From Rhizophagus irregularis (Eukaryota; Glomeromycota; Glomeromycetes; Glomerales; Glomeraceae), in assembly GCF_026210795.1 (NCBI RefSeq), contig NC_089450.1, forward strand, positions 2,480,001-2,544,000: 64,000 nt of DNA. Reading direction: 5' to 3'. Position numbers and translations under genes: made by a program. The number at the start of each line of letters is the position of its first letter. Positions within the stretch are counted from its first letter, which is position 1. Positions 12,652 through 24,830 of this stretch are shown here, in pieces. The notes beneath the pieces are model-generated. The model was not told the origin of the DNA, ran no database searches, and saw only the letters and a program-made list of their open reading frames with translations.

Positions 12652-13719
12652 TTAGTACGTATTGTAGTAAAACGTAGCTCCATTAAAAAACTCGTGTATT
12701 AATGGATCAATTGAAGCCTGTCTAGGAAGGTTGGCAATTGAGTTCAATGTGTCCTCGTTGTTGATTGGTTCATTAAATTGCGCACGTCTTCTACGTCTTC
12801 TATATGTTTTATATATTCTATTCGTGTTTTGTTGTCTTGTAACTCGATCCCGTCTTCTTTGACTAACATTTTTCGATGAAGGCCGTACTCCAAATATTCC
12901 AACGTTATTAATGAGAAGAGGTAAAATGATCAAAGGCCTGTTTGAAGATATTTTCGTATATTAGAATATTGAAAATTAAAAAGAAAAAACAAGATTTATT
13001 ATATACCTTAAGAAAATATTTTGTTGTAAAAAATCAAGAAATTTTATCGCATCAAACTTCTTTGACGATAAATATTTATCGGGAATTAATAATGGTTGGT
13101 GAATAAAAGAAGCGCTATTAAAATCCAAATTAAGTGGAGACTTTGACGAAAGTGTAATGAATTTATTTATAATAAGCCCTTCGGTGTCTTTCAGGTTATT
13201 TTTATTATTTTTTAATATTTCAGCAGAATCATTATTAACACGAAGATTGGTTAGTCTCATATCTTTTGAAGGTAAATTTTTCTCAGCATAAACTAATTGC
13301 CTTTCATTATCATTTAATAAATAATTAAATGCGAATATAATTAAATTTCTCGCCCAGGATGATTGATTTTTATCAGCGTTAAATTGATCAAAATTATGTC
13401 CTATACTAAGTTCAATTAATCTTTGGTTATGCATTCTAAAATGCTTTAACAATACTTGAATAAAATATCTCGATGAAATTATTTTTCTTTCAATTAAAGA
13501 TTGACACATCGTCATGTCAATAAAAGTAACCCCTAATCTTACAGCATGGAAGAAGGCATGTTCTTTTCCATGATGTTCTATCAACCATTTAGTTTTAGCG
13601 TAAGAATCCTTCGCAATCACGGACCAATTTCGACAAGTTGATATTAAATTCAGAGGATAATCGACATATTTGAAGATATTTATTTTAATTTCATATTCAA
13701 AGTTTTGAAAGTATTGCAT
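12652..13719 (-). CDS. F-box-like protein with Arg-rich C-terminal module, two exons
   Basis: Exon 1 is 13007-13719 and exon 2 is 12652-12937. The 69-bp intron (GTATAT...AAACAG) splits an Arg codon (AG/G) and gives 332 residues, the longest in the window. The N-terminus is shorter than in sisters (NFEYEIKINIFKYVDYPLNL) but keeps the F-box pattern. The core GVTFIDMTMCQSLIERKIIS and YFIQVLLKHFRMHNQRLIEL are conserved. Exon 2 reads PLIILPLLINNVGIFG, then RIYKTYRRRRRRAQFNEP, then EDTLNSIANLPRQ and HEFFNGATF. It runs six residues beyond the usual end (YYNTY after ATF), so the ancestral stop has been lost. It sits about 1.5 kb upstream of its sister at 10084-11132 in the same orientation, consistent with tandem duplication. 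Confidence 0.86.
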
Positions 13720-16700
13720 TTTTGTTTTATTTTTTTTTTATATATGATTTTACTTGTAATTTATTAATCGAAAATTTTGTATGATATATGAAAGAAAAGC
13801 GCAAATTGAAGCAAAATTTATTCTTGAATTCTTGTATTTAAATAAAGACTTGATACTCGAAATTCTGTGTAACAAAGATCCTTTTTTTGAATAAATAAAT
13901 AATATTTATTATTAGTAAAAAGAAACAACATTCGAAAGGAGTTTATATTCTTCCGAAATTTCCAAGCCGCCGCCACATACATACAGTACATATATGTTGA
14001 CATAAATACCATAAAACATACAAAAAAAGCAGAAGAAAGAAATATATATGTTCGTACTATTAATTCATTATTATATATAATTTTATGTAAATACTCCTAA
14101 CATAATCTATAAATATTGTACAAATATTTGGACAAACATAAACAATCTCCCTAATAATTTTTTTTCGCCTGGTTTTTACTTAATTCAATAATCAAAAGCG
14201 ACATTAATTCATAATTAAGAAGTATTATATCTGTAGCTTTTTTTTTTATTATTAATGTTTTAATTAGTATTATATATCAGAAATATTCGAATCGTTGATT
14301 TTTTTCCTTTGAGACTCAAACTGGATATAACCAAAAAATCTAGAAATTTCTAAACTTTATTTATTATTTTGTATATATGAATTATTATTAATAATAGAGA
14401 ACAATAAAAAATCATAATGAAAAGAAATTAATGCAAATAAATAAGCGCCATGATCGGCGACTAACTTGAATGGTTTTTGCTTAAACATTAATTCAAACAT
14501 TAATTGAATAATTATGAAAAGTGAAATCTTACAACGCGATAAATAATAAAAATAAAATTGTCTATATAAAAGAAATTTATAATTGAACTTTAAAAAAAAA
14601 AAATCATGGGCGCACTTTAAATCCGACCATTCGCTGTTGTTGTTTGTTATAAATAAGTAATTAATGTTAGTAAATTTAGTAAATTTATAAAGAAGATTAT
14701 TGCATTATATAACGGAATTTGTGATTAGAATCTCCGATACTTTTGCGCCATCATTCAATAATTCACTAATTGACTAATTGACGAATAGAATAAATAAATA
14801 AAACTGTCTATAAATAGAGAAATTTTAAAAATTATGGAATCTCAGATGTCTTAGACGCATGTAGGTTAATTTTTCCTATATGCACCATACCTTATCTCAT
14901 GCTATATTTATTTGTTTATTTACGTGGCAATAATTAAGGAATAAACAAATAAACTATTGTAAATTAGGAGTGGTTGAAAATCATTTCTAGGCTCGATTTA
15001 TTATTTATGTTTATTTATTGTACAGTACATTAAAATGTAATTTTTTTTTTTAATGATCTCATAGAATAATATCACAATTCTATTACTATTTCAAGGCATT
15101 CTTAAAAACAAAAGTCCTTTTTAATACATATTGAAATGGGCTTTTCAGTGTTTTGATCATTTGATACAATTGAAGTTAAATTAGCTATTGTATCTTTGAA
15201 ATTGATAATTGAAAGAAAATTTTCTCTCTGTATCACACTTCTTTTGCTACAGAAATTAAGGAGTTATTTTATTTCGTGCATTATCATGCAATAAAATATT
15301 TTTTAGCATAGTGAAATTCCGTGGTTAATTGCTGAATGGAAAAAAAGTTTCATGGCGCAGTAATTCTATCTGTTATCGGTGTGCACCAAGATTCTAATTG
15401 AATTAATAAAAAGGAATTTCCAGTCTTCGCCTCGAAACTGAAGCTTTAATTAGAGCAATTTTCATTAAATAATTATTATTTCAATATTAATACATAGGAA
15501 TAACTCCGACGAACGATTCAAGCGATTACAAATATTTTTACCTGGGCTAAATTAGGTGGGCTTTAATTTGCATTTTTATTTACCTATAAATAATAATAAT
15601 TATTTCCTTTTAGGTCGTTTGTAAAGGTTAAAAAATTTTTATTACGTCTTAAACTTAAAAAATTCCTTCTCCGCTTTATGTAACATCCCAAAACTCTAGT
15701 TTGGAATTGTGGTCACACTTAGGTAGTACGTTCAGCCAAAAATTGTTTAACAATAATTTAGAATATACGGGGTATAGTAGGAAAAAAAAAGTCTTTTTTT
15801 TTGAATTATTATTTATTGTCCCAATTTTTGAAATTAGGGAGGGATTAGTATTCTAGGAATACCAAATTGAGAGGAAGAGATTTGTACAAATTATATCCTT
15901 ACTAATAGAATTCTAACACAATATTTAACATAGATATATAAAATATAATTATGGAAAAAGAATAAGGCCATTCCAAATTGACGTCCTTTCTGGCCAAAAT
16001 TTAAAATAGACATTACGATTAAACATATTAAAAGTTTAGGAAATTTTCCGGTAAAATCGCAAATTTTTGGTACCACTAAATTTTAAAAGGAGGAGGTGCT
16101 TTACACATATTCAGACGTGTGTGCTTTCAAAAAAAAGGGGGTGGGGTAGAAGATGTTAAACTATAAAATCAAGCCACGTTTTATTTATTTGTTTGTGGAT
16201 ATTCATCAGCGTAATACAAGAAACATCTGATTGGAAGGTTTATAACCTTCCAATTTAATATTGGGCTAAACATATTTGTGATAGGGCTAAAAATCTTATT
16301 ATTAATAGAAATAAGGCTAAAACCTTATCGAAAGAGTATTCAAAATAATAAATTAACCCGAGAGCACAATAGTCTGTCGTTGAAGTTGAATCTACATCAA
16401 GCGAATATAATTTTATTCATTTACGACTTTATCATGTACAAGGAATGATTGCCAAATTATTAACCGTAAAAGTTTCATATATAATACGAGACACATGACG
16501 TGAAATTAATAAAAAAACAACTACTTAGTTATCTAATAACATGTGACTGATTACCGGCGCGGCATAATATTCTCGTATTATAAAATATTTCTAAACATTA
16601 TTCACTATTACTTTTAGAAACAAATATACAAACTTGGATAAAATGAAATCAATGGACAATGTAATTATATCCTAATTATATTGATCAACATGATTATAAT

Positions 16701-17146
16701 GACCATGAATCGATTGAATCGCACAATAGCTAATCATTGTACAATATTCGTACAATATTTGTTATTATATATATATAAAATTAAATTAACTAAATTACTA
16801 ATATTCATAATAATTATAAGGTGGTAATGTTAGAATTAAAATTAATTTTAGTAATAAAATATTAAGAGAAAAAGTTTATAAGCATGATCTGCATTAGCCT
16901 ATATATTGTACTGCGGTATTTACATTGGGTGACGTCATTGTCGTCACTTCGTGCGTTAACAAATACAACACCGTACAATATCTATAAAGTATTAAATCTT
17001 TCATGTTGTTGAGCAAGTTAAAAGGCACTACTAATGTCACAAAAAACTGGATCAACGAACATAGTGTTGTATAAAAATAAATTAAAATACTTCTATATTA
17101 TTATATATTTTCTAATGTTTTATCGTTTCATATCAAAAGAATCTTT
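13720..17146. other. Long gene-free AT-rich stretch
   Basis: No coding sequence is supported over 3.4 kb. A perfect palindrome at 16231-16253 is listed separately. The segment near 15660-16080 is less AT-rich and may be a repeat, but no boundaries are visible. Confidence 0.4.
16231..16253. repeat. Perfect 10-bp-arm palindrome
   Basis: TTGGAAGGTT, spacer TAT, AACCTTCCAA. No gene is close, so a terminator role is not supported. Confidence 0.7.
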
Positions 17147-17449
17147 TTAAATGAAAGGAGAGCCATTAAAAAATTGATCTATCAATGAATCATTCGTAAT
17201 TTGTTGTTGAGGCAGGTTTATGATTTGATTTAATGTTCTTACATTATTGTTGGATACATTAGGCCGAACACGCCGAACACGCCTTCTGTATATTCTATTT
17301 ATGCTTCGTTGTCTTGTAAATCGATTTCGACCTCGATAAACATTTCTTAAATTTCGTGTCCCAAACGTTCCGTCATTATTTGTATTATTAGTATTGTTAA
17401 TGGTAAGAATTATATTGGTTAAAGGTCCATTTGAGGGCATATTAAACAT
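17147..17449 (-). CDS. Orphan second-exon module of the F-box/Arg-rich family
   Basis: This open frame of 100 residues has its own ATG (MFNMPSNGPLTNI). It matches exon 2 of the family: NNTNNTNND spacer, Arg-rich region (VYRGRNRFTRQRS, YRRRVRRVRPN), TLNQIINLPQQQ and LIDQFFNGSPFI. No exon 1 is present in the upstream kilobase. At the place where the family has an AG acceptor just before the PLT codons, this copy has GG, so it could not be spliced there. Either it is a pseudo-exon that stayed open, or a free-standing small basic protein. The short Asn/Thr microsatellite run is private to this copy. Confidence 0.6.
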   Translation of the reverse strand: MFNMPSNGPLTNIILTINNTNNTNNDGTFGTRNLRNVYRGRNRFTRQRSINRIYRRRVRRVRPNVSNNNVRTLNQIINLPQQQITNDSLIDQFFNGSPFI

Positions 17450-19714
17450 ATATTTTATAATTTTGTATACTGTATAATTATATAGTTTTTTAATGAAGTT
17501 ATTGATAAAAATTTTATCTTTTTTAATATATTATTTATATGCTATTTAGATATTGGCAAATATTATTTAGGATAGCAAAATAACAAGTTTGTTTTTAAGA
17601 ATTAATCGTTTAAAATTTAGGCACATTTTATAGGTTTTTTAAAAATCACGCATTGATAAAAAAATATAATAAGTTCACTGGATACATTTGCAGACTTGGT
17701 GAATGAATTTTATTAGATTGGTTTTATGTTACATAAAAATTAAATCTCCTGTGAGGGTAAACAATATACATATATATATATATTAAATAATCCTGTCTTT
17801 AATTATTTAGCCAAAAAAATTAATGATATCCTTCAATAATAATAGTTTCACAAGTTACCAATTGTAAATTGTTATATTATCGGTACAAAAATTACTATTA
17901 AAGGACAATAAAAAATTAAATTCTTATTTTATCAATTTCTTGTTACAAATGATAAAGCGTAAATAAACAGAATATTTTTTACAAGATATAATTATTGATA
18001 ATATCTTAATTAATGCCAGTGATCGGTTTTTAAATTCGGATCCTTCCTCTTCCCTTTTTAATTTTTATAAATGTAAATAATTATTGAAGTGTAAGTTATC
18101 AAATATCTGTATTTTAAAAAAATTTTTACTAAATCTAAAAATTCGATTAACAATCATGTTTATGGAAAATGTTACAATATGCAACGATGCACAATTCATA
18201 TCATCATACATCATATTACATGTACAACCCTAAAATTAGCAAAATGTCCTCAAATTTTTGCTTAAACTGAATGCTATATATAGATAAACTGTGAAATAAG
18301 CCACGTTCAATAATATTCTTTATATGGTTTTTTTTACTAAAAATTCGATAAATTTGGGCTTATTTGTTTTTGAATCGGACATTATATTTTTTATTAGTTT
18401 CTTTCGTTATCCCTTCATAAATCATTCGTACTGATCCGATCGCACGATACGTGGATAATAATTATTGTGAAACAACTGTTATACAAATATAAAAATAAAC
18501 AAATAAAAATTGTCTACAATCATTTAGATTGTTCTTTTCATTATAATCCTTATTTGTAATGTCATAGTGTTTGCATCTATTACATTCATTTATTATAATG
18601 AAATGGAAATTTCAAATTATTTCGAAATTATTTTTTAAAGTGAACAAGTTAATAATTATTTTTCCAGAAAAGATAATAATTAATGAATTACATAAAGCCA
18701 CGACATAATTTGCCAGAGTATCTTAGTTGAGTATATAATAAATTGTGTGATATTTTATCATGCATAATATGTGCAATAAATTTCTTTTGAAATAATGATC
18801 AGTATAGCATTCAGTATAATTTGTGCTACTTTACACAAATATATTGTAAATGAGAAATTAAATTGAATGAAGATAAATCTTCCAAATTAGACAGAAATAG
18901 TGATTAGTTTTCGTTTCATGGCCCATTTTAAGGCGTAAAGGAAATTTATTTCCCAAAAGAAAAGATACGTATAATATAGAATACAAATGTGCTGCGCCAA
19001 TAATTAATTATGGATGATACTAATACAAATCGTCTCCAATGAAAAACATTATAAAAGTTATTTCATGTGGTTACAGAAGAAATTTTTAACAAAGTCTATT
19101 AATAATTGGTTTATGGAACGAACATATTTATGTAATTGCTTATATTAAACCATTTTCATGAGGAGTTGCTCGCAACATCCGAAAAATCTGCAAATTGAAA
19201 ATCAATTCATTCATTAATAAATTTCGATCTACAGGTTTAAACAGGTTTTTTTTTTTTGTAATACCTTTCTATATGAAATAATAACCGAGCTAGATGAAAT
19301 AGTCGAAACTTAGAATTCCTTGGAAAATTGTTCACATGACTGAGTTTTTTTTGGAATAAAAATGATCATTTATCGGAGTTTCTAGAAATTTTTTTATAGG
19401 GAATGGGTAACAATGAAAATATTTCGTTGTTAATACTTTGTGATAAAAGCTACAAATTAACGCTCGTCCCCTTTATTTTGACGTCAAAGATTCTTATATA
19501 AATATTGTTGTAATATGCGTATCGTAATATGATAAATATATATACATTTGTTTTACAAGTATTTATTACTTTTTAATAATATTTTTTCCGTGTTACACCA
19601 TATGTATGTATTTATTATCTTAACAAAGGTTAGAGTAAAAAATTAAATGTTAATTCTGTTGTTACATTTTATATGATTGATTTTAATTTTGTATAATTAA
19701 ATCTATATATTACA
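17450..19714. other. Gene-free AT-rich stretch
   Basis: No first exon of the F-box family or other coding sequence is recognised here. AT microsatellite is present near 17765-17785. Confidence 0.45.
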
Positions 19715-19716
19715 TA

Positions 19717-20994
19717 CACTACAGACAAAAGTAGCGGACCTCATATTTTTATTAATTACCCAAAAACGTACGTAATAATCGGGGTCAAAATTTTAACCAT
19801 TATTAGCTAAACCATATATAAAACTTATATTTAGTTGGTCAGCCGTTATTCTTAATGCATGCCTCAATTCGGCGTGGCATACTTTCAATTAAATTTAATA
19901 AAGTATTATTAGGAATTTGGTTCCATTCTTCATGTAAAGCACGCTCCAATTCCTTCACATTTTTTGCAGGTTTGGGACGTTTTCTAATGCCCTTTTCAGC
20001 TCTGACCACAAATGTTCTATTGGGTTCAAGTCGGGTAATTGACTTGGCCAATTTTCCAAAATTTTTGATTTTTTTTGTTTCTATACGTTTTTAGCGGTGT
20101 GAACAGGGGCGTTATCAAACCCCTTCCATTAAAATTATTATTAATTAATGGGAGCAAATGTGACTCAAGTATTTGAATATAGTCACGATAGTTCATTTTT
20201 CCATCAACCTTTACCAGCGGACCCAAACCTTTCCCTGAAAAACAACCCCACATCATCACGTCTCCACCACCATGTTTTATTGAAGGAACCATATTTTTAA
20301 TATTAAATCTTGTTCCAGGAGTTCTCCAAACACGACCTGGACCGTCATTTTTGAATATTGTAAAACGGCTTTCATCACTCCAAATTACTGACTTCCATTT
20401 TCTAATGGACCAGTTTTTTCTTTCAATACATCAGTTTAAACGGTTTTCCCTTTGTTTATTATTAAGAAGAGGTTTGCAAGCTGGAATACGAGAAAAAATA
20501 TTAAGTTCATGCAAATTTCTTGTTATAGTCTTAGTAGAAACTTGCATTTCAGTTTTCTCTTGAAACTTGTTTTTTATTTGTTCAGCTGATTGATGATTAT
20601 CAGCTTTAACAATTTTTTTGTGTTTTTTGGTGTTCACAATTTAAAAGTCTTGGGCGGCCACTTTGTGGCTGGGTTTTAAGACTCTTTCCTTCACAAAAAG
20701 TCTGAATAGTTCGGAGAACTGTTGTTTTTGAAAAGCCAAGTGTTTTAATAATATGCGCTTTTGTGGCGCCACCCTTAAAAAGACCAATGATTTGGTTGCG
20801 TTCAGCCACTGTTAAATCATACATGTTTAAAGTAGTACAAGATTCCTATTTTGTCGATCATATTTTTGATGTTTGTTTATAAATAGGATAATAATTACAT
20901 CATTGTTTAGCTAAAATTTTTAACCTGAATTATTTATGTACGTTTCTGAAAATTTAGTCAAAACGTAAGGTCCACTACTTTTGTCCGGGTAGTG
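19717..20994 (-). mobile_element. Tc1/mariner element A, degenerate
   Basis: The 1278-bp element is flanked by TA at 19715-19716 and 20995-20996. Left end CACTACAGACAAAAGTAG and right end (reverse complement) CACTACCCGGACAAAAGTAG form the terminal inverted repeat. The single gene inside is broken. TA target, short CACT ends and a DD34E-type transposase place it in Tc1/mariner. Confidence 0.9.
19839..20824 (-). pseudogene. Tc1-type transposase, broken by frameshifts and a nonsense codon
   Basis: Fragments in order on the minus strand are: helix-turn-helix (LTVAERNQIIGLFKGG... SGRPRLLN, 20824-20606), linker (20637-20431), catalytic part (IWSDESRF region near 20360, WGCFSGKGLGPL), and C-terminal part (20051-19839, ending SMPRRIEACIKNNG). 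A frameshift separates the first two fragments. TGA at 20431-20433 interrupts the linker-to-catalytic frame, and further shifts lie near 20130-20050 around DNAPVHTAK and DLNPIEHLW. Both Asp motifs and the Glu motif can still be seen in different frames, so it decayed from an active form. No active protein is expected. Confidence 0.88.
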
Positions 20995-20996
20995 TA

Positions 20997-21725
20997 AATA
21001 ATTTTTATAGGAAGCTTTTTAAATGACTAAAATTATGTATAACGAATGAAAAATCTTGAATGAGAATTTTCTTAATGTGTTCGAAATGAGGCACCAGGAT
21101 TTCTTTAAAAAAATATCAAATAGAGTTAAACAGAACTTCTATCAAGTATTTTGAGGTAAAAAATTTCCTTTTCTTTCATAGTTGATAGAGTCGAAACTAT
21201 ATTTTTGTAATATGCGCTACAATAATTATACTTTCAAATTCTCGCTCGTTAGGCCGCTCCAAGCCAATTCTTTGCTTAACATACCATAGGGGACAAAAAA
21301 CATGACCGGAATTATCATCATTTCGGCCAGAGCAATATACATGTCATGTGATTTGTAATGATTTTGTCCAAATTTTATAATTCTGGCCTAAATTATGTTT
21401 AGCGAAGTATACGAGTAACTTTTTAGGCCAATGTGAAGTACCATAAAGGATTTTAGTATTAGAAGCAGAACGATGTTAAACAAATATAATAAAATGACTG
21501 CCCGGAGCGAAGATAGGACTATCTCTGGTACGGTCATACACAAATTCTTCGAATTATTTCCTTCCTTCCGCCCTTGCACTTTCTTTTCCCTAATGCTAAA
21601 TATATCTAAAATACTTATGTAATAACACTCTTAATCAAAGTTATTTTCTAAAAGAAAGATTTTATTTAATAAAACAAGGATTTTTAAATGATTTTTACTA
21701 CTTATTACAGTACCTTAACGCAGTG
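20997..21725. other. Gene-free stretch with relic of a small repeat
   Basis: The segment near 21300-21400 shares GGCCAGA and GGCCTAAATTATGTTT blocks with the element at 2223-2338, in degenerate form. No gene is supported. Confidence 0.4.
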
Positions 21726-22608
21726 ATGGGTGGCAGAGACCCGGGAAAATTCCATTTTTATAATAAATGAATAAATCGGAATTTTTGCTGTATTATGGAA
21801 TATTTTTTTATTTTTTGTTTTTATTTTTATGTTTCAGACGAACCAATTTGAAGTACAAATTACAAGGACAACAAATAAATTGAGCCGAAAGTAATTCTAT
21901 CACTAACAAACAAACCGCCACAGTGACATCTGACCTTGAAGAAAAATGGACAACGGGTACAGCCCACGACCTTCCCCAGAGCCCACTCGCCAACCGGAAA
22001 GAAATAAAGAAAATACAAACATCAATCAACTAAAAAAGAGGATCCGTATTTTCTTTCGACCTACATTTGTAAGCCGCCACCTGTAAATATTGTCATAGGT
22101 GGAGTGGTTCACACTATTCAAAATTGTTTGATTTTAAAAGGGTTTCCTATAAGATGTAGATAAAAATTACAAGTGAAGATTACTTGACTCATTACGGGGG
22201 TAAAAAAGGACGAAATAAAAAGACACGATGTCTAAACAACTGGGAGTCGTCAGGGTAACAGTCGTTAGGCGTGTCGGGAGGTGTATTTTAGTGTGTAGAA
22301 GGACCGGGAGCGTCGTATCCAGTATCGGACTTGACCATCGGTCTGAGTTTTTTATCAGTATGTTGTAATTCAAAAGAACCGGAGAAGTTTCCTGTGTTAA
22401 CGCGTCTTTTGTGTGGGCGTAACTCTAGAGCTTTAGTTTCATCGGAAGTCCAACCCTTCCGAGAGTATTGGTGTGATGAAGGAGTAGTTACTTTGGAATA
22501 AAAAAGTTGGAAGTTAGTAAATTCTCGATCCAGCTTAACAAGTGTCGATGGAATTCTTGCTTTTATTTTTTTTGCGTCGATCAGTTGTGATAACTATCGG
22601 TGAATGTA

Positions 22609-23944
22609 CACTCCCCGGTAAAAAGTATCCGACCACTTTAACTTTGCGAAATTAAAACACATATTTTGACGGTTAATTTCTCAACAATTTATTTATAAAC
22701 ATTATAAAAAATTTATATCATTTTATTCAGAAAAACTCAAATTTTTTATTAATATCTAGTTGGGTTACCATGGCTATCTAAAACAGCATGAACCCTTCTT
22801 GGCATGCTATCAACCAAATTAATTAAAATTTCGGGCTCAATGTTATTCCATTTCTCTTCCAAAACTACCATTAATTCTCTAATATTTTTTGGATGAGGTT
22901 TATGCGCCCGAACTTTTCTTTCCAAAACATCCCATAAATATTCAATCGGATTGAGATCCGGGCTCTGTGCAGGCCACGGAATAGTTGATACTGAATTATC
23001 CTCTTTCCATTGTGAAACTGTTCTTGCTCTATGGACTGGCGCATTGTCATCTTGAAAAAAATATTGCAAATTGTTTTCTAAATTATTATAAAAGGGTAGA
23101 AGATGATTTTCTAATATGTTAATATATACTAAACCTGTAATACTTCCAGAAACTTGAATTAAAGGACCAAGTTGATTTTTTGCGAAACACCCCCATACCA
23201 TAACTCCTTGATTTCCAGATTTTACAGTCGGAATCAAGCAATTAACATCATATTTTTCATGTGGTTTACGCCAGACCCAGTGGTGTGCATCATTCTGAAA
23301 TAATAAGAAGCGAGATTCATCACTCCATATGATGAAATCCCATTCAGTATCCCATTCTTTTCTTTCACGGCACCAATCTAACCTTTTTTTACGATTAGCC
23401 TCAGAAACAAATGGTTTTCTTTTTCCTGCCCTACCAAAATACCCTTCAGAATGTAAAATATGCTTTATAGTACTATTACATACTGGATTTGGTAAACCAT
23501 CATTAAATTTTTTTGTTATTTCATCCAAAGATTGTTGTCTATCTTCCTTAACGATTCTTACAATACGCCTTATATCTCTTTCTGCAAGTTTTGGTGGCCT
23601 ACCTGAACGTGAAGCAGCTGAAATTTTTTCTGAATTTTTGTAGTCCGTTATAGTGTCATGGATAGTTGTTTTTGGGAAGTCAAGTATTTCACTAATGTTT
23701 CGTTCACTATGACCTCCTTTCCATAGACCAATAATCTCTCCTCTTTCAAATTCAGTAAGTTCGTGCTTTTTGGGCATTTTTACAAAATATTTTTTTTTTT
23801 ATTTTTGGGTAGCCGAAGGTATTAGCTACATGGGAAAAAAAAATTTGTTAATATTTGCATAGTTAGTATTGGCGTAATTTTAATTTTAATGGAAATGATC
23901 GGCAATGATCGACAGGGTGGTCGGATACTTTTTACCGGGGAGTG
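22609..23944 (-). mobile_element. Tc1/mariner element B, apparently intact
   Basis: The 1336-bp element is flanked by TA at 22607-22608 and 23945-23946. It has perfect 28-bp terminal inverted repeats beginning CACTCCCCGGTAAAAAGTAT. The only gene is an uninterrupted transposase. It lies inside the retroposed sequence, making it the youngest layer of the nest. Confidence 0.95.
22749..23777 (-). CDS. Tc1-type DD34E transposase, full length
   Basis: This uninterrupted 342-residue frame is the usual size for Tc1 transposases. Residues 5-50 form the first helix-turn-helix (ELTEFERGEIIGLWKGGHSE), with a second DNA-binding half and a GRPPKL hinge at about 58-63. The catalytic triad is visible: Asp in IWSDESRF (about residue 152), Asp in QDDNAPVH, and Glu in SPDLNPIEYLW. 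Exactly 34 residues lie between the second Asp and the Glu. WGCFAKNQLGPL and the C-terminal SMPRRVHAVLDSHGNPTRY are typical. It cuts and pastes the element at TA sites. The start ATG is 167 bp inside the right end of the element. Nothing suggests inactivation, so it may be an active source for related non-autonomous copies. Confidence 0.95.
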   Translation of the reverse strand: MPKKHELTEFERGEIIGLWKGGHSERNISEILDFPKTTIHDTITDYKNSEKISAASRSGRPPKLAERDIRRIVRIVKEDRQQSLDEITKKFNDGLPNPVCNSTIKHILHSEGYFGRAGKRKPFVSEANRKKRLDWCRERKEWDTEWDFIIWSDESRFLLFQNDAHHWVWRKPHEKYDVNCLIPTVKSGNQGVMVWGCFAKNQLGPLIQVSGSITGLVYINILENHLLPFYNNLENNLQYFFQDDNAPVHRARTVSQWKEDNSVSTIPWPAQSPDLNPIEYLWDVLERKVRAHKPHPKNIRELMVVLEEKWNNIEPEILINLVDSMPRRVHAVLDSHGNPTRY

Positions 23945-24830
23945 TAGTAAGATCGTATAATAGATCTTTACGATGTTCTAATCTAGATAAAGATGTACCA
24001 AGGAAAGTCGCTTCCTCGGTATCTTCGCGTAATTGTTTTTCTTTGTCGATTTTGTGGTCGTGTGCTTGTTTAATTTTTATTAATTCCTTAAACCATTTCT
24101 GGCTTCCGACCTTTAAAGGAATTCTTTCTTCGTTTTTCTTTTTGTTGAATCGAAGTTTTGTATCCGTTGAATATAAAGGCCCATAGGGTACGAAGGGCAA
24201 AAGATCTGCAGGTATATCAATATCTACAAGTTTACTAGAGTCCTCCACAGGAGAATTCGATCATGTGAAGATAAGTGCAGGGGGGTGATGGTGATTTAGT
24301 AGTAGAAACATCCATAGGTGAAACCACTGTCTTTTTGGATACAGTGAGAATCGGGATACGAAAATTGTAGTCTTTTTCGTCATGAATTGTTTTTGTTTTC
24401 TTATATTTTAGATGTTTGATCGGTTTATTGATGATTTGCGATTCTAAGAACAAGAATCGATGTTGTCTTGCTCGATGAATTTTGTCCTCTGGAGTGATCG
24501 CGGGTTGGTTACGGTTACAGTTGAAAACTCGTCTGCAACTATGATAGAAACGTTTTAATTTTTTCTGACGTGTACGAACATAAAATGAGCGTATCATTTC
24601 CGATACATATATCTGTTGCCCTGTAAGAGCACGTGTTTATGTCCATTTGCCTGAAAGTTTTGTGAGATAGGCAACGCCTTGGCGGTTTGAAAAAATAAAT
24701 TTTTCCTTCCGTTGATTCCAAGAATTAAAAACGGAAAGAAGTGTTGGAAACCACTGTATTATGGAATAAAATGGAATTTTCATAAATTTTAATGATTTTA
24801 TTCCAACACGTGATAATTAACCAATCATAG

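Larger units (their letters stand above)
22288..24721 (-). pseudogene. Unrecognised retroposed coding sequence, frameshifted and split by Tc1
   Basis: Collinear minus-strand fragments make up one reading path. They are 24721-about 24600 (KIYFFKPPRRCLSHKTFRQ), 24597-24240 (RKNQPAITPEDKIHRARQHR-like, basic), 24248-23947 (DIDIPADLLPFVPYGPLYS ... LSRLEHRKDLLYDLTT) and 22606-22288. After the Tc1 element the frame continues FTDSYHN; a one-base shift then leads into KARIPSTLVKLDREFTNFQ, RKGWTSDETKALELRPHKRR and GPSTH with a TAA stop. At least three frameshifts interrupt it. The protein is rich in Lys/Arg/Glu and has no domain I recognise. A non-LTR ORF1-like protein or a host gene copy are both possible. 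Confidence 0.6.
21803..24753 (-). mobile_element. Retroposed sequence with A-rich tail inside the hAT element
   Basis: A perfect 15-bp direct repeat CTGTATTATGGAATA flanks it at 21788-21802 and 24754-24768. On the minus strand it ends in an A-rich (A)nT tail at 21803-21832. A long variable target duplication plus 3' A-tail is what target-primed reverse transcription leaves. Without the Tc1 insertion it is about 1.6 kb. The content is a decayed coding sequence followed by a relatively GC-rich 3' region of about 450 bp. It may be a 5'-truncated non-LTR element or a processed pseudogene. Confidence 0.78.

Noticed and set aside
23905-24186. Plus-strand frames opposite the retroposed gene and opposite the transposases (also 23329-23643, 53088-53333, 53568-53765)
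   Set aside because: They are antisense shadows of real coding sequence with no features of their own.
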